Positions 55,677-64,000 of a DNA stretch of 64,000 bases are shown piece by piece (positions within the stretch are counted from its first letter, which is position 1; each line of letters opens with the position of its first letter). The notes below the pieces were generated by a model. The model was not told the origin of the DNA. It was given only the letters and a program-made list of their open reading frames with translations, and ran no database searches. Both the position numbers and the translations under genes were made by a program. Source of the stretch: Temnothorax longispinosus (taxonomy: Eukaryota; Arthropoda; Insecta; Hymenoptera; Formicidae); the NCBI RefSeq assembly GCF_030848805.1, contig NC_092363.1, positions 14,478,600 to 14,542,599 on the forward strand, written 5' to 3'.

Positions 55677-56016
55677 TTTAAAAATAGGTATTTTTCAGGA
55701 ATTTTTAATTAGGTGAACGAAGAAAGCGAATAACGTTAAACTTTGCATGTTCTTTTAATCTTATTTTAAGAATATATTTTTATTTTTTAAGTAAGAAAAA
55801 TATTCTTATCTATGTTATATCTTGATCACTAAAAGACGTAAATAAGAGATGAAGTAAATGATTCTAGCTGTTCTAAATATCAGAAATGTAAAAACCAAAA
55901 ACTTTGTTATTCAAAATAAGTGATGGCTATCGTCTGAACTAGAATAAACATTGTTTATTAGTTTTTTTTTAAATAAAATACTAATAAAATTTTGAAAAAA
56001 GTTATAATATTTTGGT

Positions 56017-56990
56017 AAATGTTTACAATTAGGGCCTGACCTCCTATGACCTTGACATATGTTGTCAAGGTCACCCTCCTGAGTGACCTTCAGAAGGTTT
56101 TAGTCGGAGGTCGCTTCTTATTAAAAAGTTATAAACAAAAAAGTTTCGAAAATATAGCAGTTATTTTAAGTACTAAGAGGCATAAACGACTAATATTACG
56201 TTTTTCTTTAAAGCAGAGAATACTTTATTTCGCGAGAAAGTCGCTGCTTTACCCAAACACAACATTTAAAGCAGTAAATTGTTGATAAATTGAAGTCTTT
56301 TTGTTAAAGCAGAGAATACTTACATGGGTTAGATGACGCGCTTTAAACAGTTGAATACTTTTAAAGCGCGTCATCTAACCCATGTGGCAACTCGCATATT
56401 AACTTTCCACGCATGAAAAGTTCACGCATACACTTTCCACGCAAACCGAGGTTCACCCACACCCCTCCCTGCTTTCGGGGGAGGTGCGGTAGCCCCGAAA
56501 TAGTTCACGCATACACTTTTTACGCGAACCGAGGTTCACCCACACCCCCCCCCTGCTTTCGGGGGAAGTGCGGTAGCTCCGAAATGGTTTACGCATGGGT
56601 TAGTTGACGCGCTTTAAACAATTAAATACTGTTAAAGCGCGTCATCTAACCTATGTAGATTAGTGACGCGCTTTAAACAGTTAAATACTTGTAAAGCGCG
56701 TCATCTAAACTACGTATTTTCCAAACTTTTTTTGTTAAACTTTTTAACGAATAACGAGCGACGGCTAAAACCTTCTAAAGGTCACTCGGGGTCATGACCT
56801 TGACAACATATATCAAGGTCATTGAAATCGGTGAGGTCGCCAAACCTTTTTTTGTTAATAACTTTTTAATAAAAAGCGACCCCCGACTAAAACCTTCTGA
56901 AGGTCACTCAGGAGGGTGACCTTGACAACATATGTCAAGGTCAAGGTCATCGGAGGTCAGGCTCTAATTGTAAACATTTACCAATATTTT
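56017..56990. mobile_element. Foldback insertion in A unit
   Basis: The inverted ends at 56022-56155 and 56841-56985 share GGTAAATGTTTACAATTAG and the GACCTTGACATATGTTGTCA core. The middle holds AAAGCGCGTCATCTAACC repeats, two ~100-bp TTCACGCATACACTTT units (56410-56600) and another copy (56721-56837) of the 26239 repeat. Confidence 0.75.
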
Positions 56991-58503
56991 TAATAAAAAA
57001 GCCGTTTTTACACACACAAAATAGAAATATTGATTTAATTCTAGTTCAGACAATAGCCACACTTCTGCAGAATTAGAAATTTTAGAGAAAGAAAATTTTA
57101 GCTTTTTGTGTTTCAGATACCTAGAACAGCTAAAATTATTTACACCGTCTGTCATTTATAGTGACAAGGATATAACAGAAAAGAAGAGCATTTTTGTTAC
57201 TTAAATAAAAATAAAATTTTAAAATAAGGTGAAGAGAACATGCAAAGTTTAACGTTATTCACTTTTTTGTTTCCCTATAAAAAATTCCTGAAAAATATCT
57301 ATTTTAAAGATATTTTAAATCAGAATACCCCCGTTAATAATTGTTTACATTCTCTTCCTGACGGAAGAGATTTTATCACCTCTCAATATAAATATAAATT
57401 TATCTTGTCATGGTTTCATTCGATTTATACTCCGGCGTTTTTATATTTGTGATTCAATTAGATTTTATTGTTTATTTTGGTTATATTATTAGGAAATTGT
57501 TTAATGTTTTAGTCTAGTAGACTAATGTTTAATGTTTTAGTATGTTAACTGAAACATTATCATGTTTTAATATTTATATCTTCTTCTTTTATATTCATAG
57601 TAATCCGTTCCGAAGAAGACTAAAATTATAATAAGTACAGTCGAAATGTTACCCACGTGTATTGTTTATTTAATAAAATGTTTTTATTTTTATTCAATAT
57701 CCTTTTGTTGTTGCTTGTAATTTAGCCGTAATTTGGCCAATTAAACATGCATAGGTAAAATAAATTTAATGAGAGTAAAAGAACATTATAAACTACAATT
57801 ATTTCTCATAGTTAATAAATATAATTATTGGTATGCATTTAAATATTACACGTAAATATTATTATGCTAAAGTAAAGGTTTTTAATGTAAGACTTTTTTA
57901 GATAGAAAAGCATATGTATAGAACCGTGATTTTTATACATTACATTTGCGAATTTTAATTTTTAAGTTTATAAATATTTATTTAATTAATTATATTGCAA
58001 TCTTTATATATTTATAAACTTCTAATATATATACATATATATATTTATTTATAAATATAAAAAATAAAATTTGTAAATATAAACGCAAATGTAACGTATA
58101 GCGCATCGTCAATTTGCCAACTCGAGACTCGGCACTCGGCGAGACACGAGACACGAGACGCGAAACCCGAAATGCGTGGCATTGTGGTATAGCCGGCGCG
58201 TGCTAACGGCAACGCCGCGCCGGCAATGTCCCAGCTCAAAAGAGAAAGAGACAGCAGATCGTATGTCTGTCCTTCTCTCCCCGCTCGAAGCTTGCCAAGT
58301 GCCGAGCGTACACGAACAGAGGAGGGGCTTGCGCGACCAGCATATCCCCTCCATCTGAGTAGTTCGGACACGAACCATAGCACGGACACGAACCATGTGT
58401 GTACCGTTATCGAGCGTAACGCCGTAGTTGACGTCCACTTTCTCAGGCGGCGCGTCAGTATACGTCCGCTAGAACGGAATGATCCCGGTGGCCGCTCTAA
58501 GGC

Positions 58504-58662
58504 TGGTTTCACATGAGGCGTAAGATGCGTATGCGTAACTTGCGTGAGCCAATCAAATCATCTCAGCTACTATACGCGTATGATACGATTAAATACTGAG
58601 ACGATTTGATTGGCTGACGCAAGTTACGCATACGCATCTTACGCCCCATGTGAAACCAGCCT
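58504..58662. mobile_element. ~158-bp palindromic MITE
   Basis: The ends AGGCTGGTTTCACATGAGGC and GCCCCATGTGAAACCAGCCT are inverted, with matched GCGTAAGATGCGTATGCG. The uninterrupted site is visible at 50688-50705 (as the complement of GGCCGCTCTCAGGTTTCTC). CTGGTTTCACAT ends recall hAT-type MITEs. Confidence 0.85.
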
Positions 58663-59129
58663 CAGGTTTCTCTCTGGCATGAAGTAGTATAAGGAGACAT
58701 GACTCCGTAGTCACGAAGTGGTCACGAAAAATGTTCCGTATAGAGGAATGTTCGCTGAACGGAATAGCTTGCAACATTTCGTCGCCATCTTGAAATTGTG
58801 ACAGCTGTTGAGACACGAAAAGGTTAGAAACACATGATCACACGTGTATACGGTAATAAATGTAAAATATATCAGAAATGTGTTTCATAAGTAAATATAA
58901 TATTTTATAAACGTATAAAAATGTTTTTCATTGAGCCTATACTAAAATAAGTAATAATACGCGTAAGTATATATAATTATAAATAAGCAAAAATAAATGT
59001 TAAAATTAAAATGAAATATATAATTTAAATACGTTTACCTTAATTAAAATTAATATAATTAAATATATTTCAGAAAGACGAATCCCGGATAAAAGTAGAG
59101 AAACATAAGGAACGTAAGAATAAAACACA

Positions 59130-59414
59130 ATGGAACATAAGAATGATGGACATATATATTTTAAATATTTGCAAGATAATTTGGAGTTGATAACTCTTCC
59201 GTCTACAGAGTGGAGTTATTCAAGAGGAAATGAAAAGTTTTTTGGTTTCCAAAAAGTAGAAAGTGATTATAGTGTAAAAAAAAGAATTGCTTTTTTATCA
59301 AATGGACAGGTTAATATTTATATAAATGATAAAATTCATTCTCTTTCAAAATTTATTGTAATTGTAAATATTGAAGAATTAAATGAATTGTTACAAATTG
59401 TTGATAAATTATAA
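59130..59414 (+). CDS. Hypothetical 94-residue protein
   Basis: Starts MEHKNDGHIYFKYLQ, 21 bp after a candidate acceptor TATATTTCAG (59073). The composition is protein-like (mixed hydrophobic and charged, e.g. ELITLPSTEWSYSRGNEKFF) and it ends cleanly at TAA. It lies opposite to the P-element-like gene in the same axis block. I do not recognise it. Confidence 0.4.
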   Translation: MEHKNDGHIYFKYLQDNLELITLPSTEWSYSRGNEKFFGFQKVESDYSVKKRIAFLSNGQVNIYINDKIHSLSKFIVIVNIEELNELLQIVDKL

Positions 59415-59600
59415 GAAAAAGGAAACAATCGTGAAATTAAGATAGCTTAAATGTAAATTTAATTGTAATATGTAATATTTATTTCGATAGTTCAATTCAT
59501 ATTAGATACTGAAATTGTTATATTTGTACGATACAAAGAGTATCATATCAGGTATTATGTTATTTTAATGTAAATTATGTATACATATTTACGTGTATGT

Positions 59601-59603
59601 ATA

Positions 59604-59653
<50 letters not shown>
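59601..59653. repeat. TA microsatellite
   Basis: Long (TA)n run directly abutting the DUF4817 element. Confidence 0.9.
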
Positions 59654-59656
<3 letters not shown>

Positions 59657-60452
59657 GGTGTCCGAAAAATCGCCTACTCCACTTCGGGAGGTGATTCGGG
59701 ACCCAAAAACAAGCAAAAAAGTTCATACAAACGTAGGTCCGGAAATGAGCCGTTTCCGAATTATAGCCACTTTTATGTTCAAAAATCGTAAATTTTTATT
59801 TTTAATTTTTTTTAATTACAATTACCAAATTCTCTCAAGTTTCTGTCTACATTTCGAAAAGACGCTATTCCCGGTACATCTCGATTTGGAAAAGACTGGA
59901 TGTATAATCTTCTTGCCTCGGCAGCATTACTTTGAGCAAGACCATACATAAGATGCATATCAGCTAATTCATTAAAACTTAAACGATCCATTGATGAATA
60001 CGGAAAGATTAGATACAACCTAAAAGCAAGGTGTTGTTAAATAATAATTTGAAACTTATTGAAAAGCCGTGATTTACTTACTGATTTTGAATAGGCGTGA
60101 AAACAACTGATTTTGAATAGCCGTGAAAACAACTGATTTCAAGTAGCCGTAAAAACAACTGATTTCTTTTAAAAATAATGTAATCGTATTTACAAATATT
60201 GAAAAATTAAAAAAAAATAAAAAAATTAAAATTAAAAAAATTAAAAATATTTAAAAATAAAAATTTTTAATTTAAGAAATAATTAAGAAAGAGGGATGCC
60301 AAGCGGATTCTAAATTACGATTTTTGAACATAAAAGTGGCTATAACTCGGAAACGGCTCATTTCCGGACCTATGTTTGTATGAACTTTTTTGCTTGTTTT
60401 TGGGTCCCGAATCACCTCCCGAAGTGGAGTAGGCGATTTTTCGGACACCCTG
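59654..60452. mobile_element. Non-autonomous transposon with ~145-bp TIRs, TA target
   Basis: The ends CAGGGTGTCCGAAAAATCGC and GCGATTTTTCGGACACCCTG are inverted over ~145 bp, each flanked by TA. Inside is a truncated minus-strand ORF (59812-60018) and three tandem ~37-bp CTGATTT(T/C)AA-GTAGCCGTGAAAACAA units at about 60085-60160. A TA target and this end sequence suit a mariner/Tc1-type element. Confidence 0.85.
59812..60018 (-). pseudogene. DUF4817-like N-terminal domain fragment
   Basis: The frame carries SFNELADMHLMYGLAQSN and RRLYIQSFPNRDVP. This matches my recollection of the helix-turn-helix DUF4817 domain at the start of many insect transposon proteins (ADMHxxYG...AxxLYxxxFPxR). The rest of the transposase is absent. 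Confidence 0.65.
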
Positions 60453-60783
60453 TATATATACACATATGATTTTTATAAAGAAATTGGAAATTAAATAAAT
60501 GTTAGACAAATTGTATTATAAAATAATTGTATTGTAAAATAAAATTGTGTGCTTTAATTTCTAAAATAAACATTTTGTTTAACTTGGTATTAAACTTACA
60601 AAAAAATATATGTATTAAATATATGTATATTATAATTATAAAAAATTAATGTTTTCAAAAAACAAGTTTTTATTATTATTTTAGTTTTATATTAACGCAT
60701 TTTAGTTATTTCTAATATTTGTTCCAATTTTACGCCTTTTTCCATTATTCATTTGTATCACAGTTTCAATTGCATTTGTTTCT

Positions 60784-61431
60784 TTAATTTGAAAATCCAC
60801 ATTTGAAACATTTGGACCATTTAAATGAACCAATTTTGAACATTTTTTTTTCTTTTTTAGTATTATCATTTTTATTCGCCTGCTTGACCAGAAAGAACAT
60901 TCGTGTTATTAAATAAAAACAGATAATGTTTTTAGTAAATTCGTAATTATGTTTTTCACAGCCCAGGAAAGTTATAGGATTTTTTTCTTCGTCAATCAAT
61001 TCCATTATTTTAAATAATGTGTTAATATTAATTTCTCCACATTTTTTTCCTTCTATTACTCCTTTTTCCAGACTTGAAAGCAAATTAAACAAAACTATTG
61101 AAGGATTTATCAAATATCCTTTCGTTTTTATTTCAATTAGTTTATGTCTCTCTGGTATTTCATCATTTGGCTGTAAAACCAATGTCTTTAAACATTCTTC
61201 GCAAATAAAATTTTTATTGTTTATATCTTTACAAAATCTATTTCCTTTTCTTGCTACATATCCAGCAACATATGTCAGAACGTAATCTGAAGTGGTACAT
61301 ATATGCGAATCATGATCATTAAGAATTGATGGGACATATGCTAAGATTTCAGTATTTCTTCCTCTGTCCAATACAGTATCTATCTGAGCCGTCCATTGCT
61401 CTTCTGCTCTTCCATAAGATAAACATATCAT
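60784..61431 (-). pseudogene. P-element-like transposase, C-terminal part
   Basis: It contains VLTYVAGYVARKGNRFC and ICEECLKTLV, the YxAGYxARK...C...CxxC signature of the P-element/THAP9 transposase C terminus. The ORF ends with KWSKCFKCGFSN. The preceding RNase H-like catalytic core and GTP-binding domain are missing; between this and the THAP exon there is only MITE-like sequence (61491-61781). It is therefore internally deleted. Confidence 0.7.
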
Positions 61432-61490
61432 TCTACAAAAAAAATTAAATTTTTGTTTTGAAATAAAATAAATAACGTAAAAGGCATGTT

Positions 61491-61590
61491 TGTTTATTAC
61501 TGACAGTTCATTGCCAGTACTGTAAATCTATAGTTTATGTCATGCACATTATAGATTTTCAGTACTGACAGTGAACTGTCAGTAATAAAC
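61491..61590. repeat. Short inverted repeat
   Basis: GTTTATTACTGACAGTTCA and TGAACTGTCAGTAATAAAC (exact) enclose ~60 bp that also pairs (TCTATAG.../CTATAGA...). This is MITE-like. Confidence 0.8.
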
Positions 61591-61622
61591 GAATATGCTT
61601 AAAGTAAATATACTCTTAAGCT

Positions 61623-61781
61623 TATGGCACACAATGCTATTTTGTCTGCTTTATTACTTGCCGGCTCCTGTGCTAGCGAATCAATAGACAGAGTTGATAA
61701 TCATTTTGTCTGCCAATTCGCTAGCACAAGAGCTTGCAGGCAATTTAGCAGGCAAAAAAGCATCGTGTGTGCTATAGGCTT
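61623..61781. mobile_element. ~159-bp MITE
   Basis: TATGGCACACAATGCT pairs with AGCATCGTGTGTGCTATA. Internal GCTAGCGAAT pairs with ATTCGCTAGC. It occupies the deleted middle of the P-like gene. Confidence 0.75.
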
Positions 61782-61848
61782 CACTGTTTTTTATTTTAAC
61801 TGTAGAAAAAACTTGAAACGAAGTACTTCTTTGAATATAAATACTTAC

Positions 61849-62385
61849 TGTACGAGGTGTAAACAAACTTTTCTTTTCGTCTCCTTTTCTGCCTCCTCTG
61901 CTGCAGCATCCTTTAACGCAACAGGCCATTTTTTCAGAATTTACTTTATCTGTAATGTAATCAAAATTAAGAGCATTAAACTTGAGACATCTAAAGTAAA
62001 ACATCTATTATGAGTAAAAAGTTGAAAATATTAATACCGCAAAAATATACTATTTATATTAATGTGTGTTTGCACTTAGAAAATATACAAAATCTAATTA
62101 TTAATAACAAAAAAATATTGCTCAAAGTTAAATATTAATAATTAGTTAATTTAATTTACATGGAAATAATTTTAGGTTATAAAAGCTTCTTCTTCCTTAC
62201 CTCTTAACGAAGCTGGCACTTGATCTCTGTCACACAAGATGACACAATACGGCCACAATTTTTAAGTCCTTTTGGGACGAGTTGACCAAATGCGGTTGCA
62301 TCAGTAACCTTCACAAATTTCCTTTGATGAAACACATTTGCTTCCAGTTTGTGACTTGGGTTGTAAAAGCTAAAGCAAAATCTGC
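61849..62385 (-). pseudogene. P-element-like 5' exons with THAP start
   Basis: The exon 61929-61849 begins MACCVKGCCSRGGRKGDEKK and continues SLFTPRT before a GTAAGT donor. C-x4-C followed by a FTP-type motif is the start of a THAP zinc finger. It follows an acceptor GATTACATTACAG at about 61942. An upstream exon-like segment (62385 to about 62202), bounded by AATTGCAG and GTAAGG, could be its 5' leader. The rest of THAP (second Cys, His, AVPTIF) is not found. Confidence 0.55.
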
Positions 62386-62617
62386 AATTTTTTAAAAATC
62401 TTATACATCATATGATAAAAAATCTAATTAGACTTGCTTTAAAATGTAATATTAAAATTAATGGAGAAATACTTACAAATCAACAGATTCACACATTGCA
62501 CATATAAAACCTGTTCGTTTTCATTACACTTTTGAACTAGTGCAAGCAAGTGCAAGTGCAATAAGTTAGAATGAAACAAATATACTTTTCTCTTGTTCTA
62601 ACTTATTGGTGGAAAAA

Positions 62618-62940
62618 TGGCGACGAAATGTTGCAAGTTATTCCGTTCAGCAAACCTCCCCTCTACACGGAACATTTTTCGTGACCATCTTTTGCTTCTC
62701 GACACTATCTAGTCATGTCTCCTTATACTACTTCATGGTAAGGGACAGAGAGAAACCTGAGAGAGGCCATCCCGGTATTTTTCGTCAATTTTTCTGTGTC
62801 ACATTTTCCGACGCGCCGCCTGAGAAAGTGCGTATCAACTACGTCGTTTCGCTCGGTAACCGCACATGGTTTGCGTCCGTGCTAATGGTTCGTGTCCGAA
62901 CTAGCCAGTTAGTGGGGATATGCTGCACCGGAAATAAGTT
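62618..62940 (-). repeat. Fragment of unit A' (fourth unit)
   Basis: Inverted match to 58663-58790 (ATGGCGACGAAATGTTGCAAG) and to 58330-58500/50680-50870 (GAGAGAAACCTGAGAG, GGTTCGTGTCCGAACTA). It marks the far side of the axis block holding the P-like gene. Confidence 0.8.
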
Positions 62941-63612
62941 GGCGCTGCAAGTTCATATTTTTTAATTTACTATAGCTCAAACGATTGCTCCCTAATTGCT
63001 CCCTCAGAATCGACGATTGCTCCCCTTTTAAGATTATTATTTTTTGAGATATTTAATAAAAACGAAAAATTTCTAATTTTTATTGAAAAACATATTTATA
63101 ATAACTCTATGCAACTTTATAGGGCATAGAACGATTGCTCCTTTATTGCTCCTTATTGCTCCATCATAATTTTAATGATTTATTGCATTTTTATTGAAAA
63201 AATAACAAATTAATCATTTCACTATCGGCCGCCTATTGTAACTATGGCTCGGCAGGCGCATGCGCATGCGCGATGGTATCTGTTAGAGCTTTTACAGATA
63301 CCATAGCGCATGCGCGTATGGCTTCTGCTTTCTGCTCATGGCTCCTGCAATTTTATGTGCTTCCATCTTAAATCTTAACTATTTCTCGCTTCGCTCTATT
63401 GGGATTTTTAATCGCTCCATTCGTATAATTAATTTTGTATGATATTTTAGCAGAGAACTGTTTATTTTCTTGGAAAAATACATTTCTCACAGTCTTCTGC
63501 AAGTATATCCAACATAAAACGATTGCTCCTTAATTGCCCATCTGTCAGCATTGTGCATGAGCCCTTATTGACGTTAGGCTTAGTTTCCACGCGTCGCGTC
63601 ATCTGTCGTTAA
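62941..63612. other. Spacer with CGATTGCTCC words and a hairpin
   Basis: CGATTGCTCC or close variants recur at about 62979, 63013, 63131 and 63520. 63250-63320 is a hairpin: GCGCATGCGC...GATGGTATCTGT against ACAGATACCAT...GCGCATGCGC. No gene is seen. Confidence 0.6.
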
Positions 63613-63855
63613 AGCCTCTTGCACAATGCCAGGCAACAGGCAATAGGAACAGGGAATAGAAATCAGAAATCATGTATAAATGCAGAATAAACAGTGACAC
63701 AATCAATAGACACAGAGTTTCAGTCACGTTGGAAATTCTGTGCCTATTGCCTGTTGCCAACCAATTATAACATTCAAATTTTTTAGGTTGTAATTAACGA
63801 TTTTTTGGTTATTTTTTGTTCCTATTGCCTGTTGCCTGGCATTGTGCAAGGGGCT
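63613..63855. mobile_element. 243-bp MITE, TAA target (copy 2)
   Basis: Inverted relative to 21454-21696, same length, TAA at 63610-63612 and 63856-63858. Internal sequence agrees apart from scattered substitutions. Confidence 0.9.
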
Positions 63856-63952
63856 TAACTCTACGCCCTATTATGCTGCGTTTCCACTATACGCGTCGCG
63901 CGTTGCGTCACGACGCTGCGTCATAAGTTATTCAATCAAAACGTTTCATTTT

Positions 63953-64000
63953 ATGACGTCATTTCCGACAAGATCTCGCGCCGGAAATGACGTCATAAAA
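63953..64000. repeat. Hairpin at window end
   Basis: TATGACGTCATTTCCG and CGGAAATGACGTCATA are exact inverted repeats around AGATCTCGCG. Probably one end of a MITE that continues outside. Confidence 0.7.

Larger units (their letters stand above)
54690..58790 (+). repeat. Second A unit, with three insertions
   Basis: Same orientation as 46605-50200. Blocks 54690-55010, 55678-56016, 56990-58503 and 58663-58790 match the first unit or its inverted copies. Interruptions are 55010-55677, 56017-56990 and a MITE at 58504-58662. Palindromic sub-structure and PLE-like segments recur. Confidence 0.8.

Overview
This window reads as intergenic, transposon-dense DNA of an arthropod. A hymenopteran such as an ant is my inference from the element mix, not something proven here. 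I found no convincing conserved single-copy host gene. Nearly everything recognisable is a transposable element, a piece of one, or a palindrome built from them. The tempo is nested insertion: several elements sit inside others, and in some places the uninterrupted site is also present in the window, which proves the insertion and its target duplication.

Layout. 1-4163: a large foldback palindrome, cut by the window start. Both arms carry the 3' exons of a TGCD-type transposon gene, and the left arm holds two later insertions (an ORF1-only LINE at 658-1554 and a TTAA palindrome at 1733-2436). 4164-7200: a tRNA-derived SINE, a 77-bp tandem repeat and a second palindrome (5205-6145). 7227-7538: a small spliced gene candidate. 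8207-13738: a long broken minus-strand gene of the same TGCD family as the first palindrome, with Helitron termini in its first intron. 15700-23100: a degraded minus-strand I-type LINE with endonuclease, reverse transcriptase and RNase H, interrupted by a solo LTR and a MITE. 23685-25779: a foldback element whose terminal repeats are minisatellites.

26712-42994 is a 16.3-kb PIF/Harbinger element with perfect 52-bp terminal inverted repeats. It carries a transposase gene (+) and a MADF DNA-binding gene (-). Two related Copia retrotransposons lie in it, each inside an intron of one of these genes, and a third, long-TIR foldback lies between them. The Harbinger element itself interrupts a tandem array of exon-like ~110-bp units (26516-43379). 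A 129-bp GC-rich tandem repeat follows (44002-44646).

46605-62940 is an alternating inverted array of one long unit (A, A', A, A'). The arms are themselves palindromic and carry MITEs, a Penelope-like element with a GIY-YIG nuclease ORF and hammerhead-like motifs, and a TTAA element on one axis. The last axis holds a degenerate P-element-like gene with a THAP start, a DUF4817 transposon and small MITEs. The window ends with a second copy of the 243-bp MITE seen at 21454.

All functional calls rest on motifs read by eye. No database search was possible.
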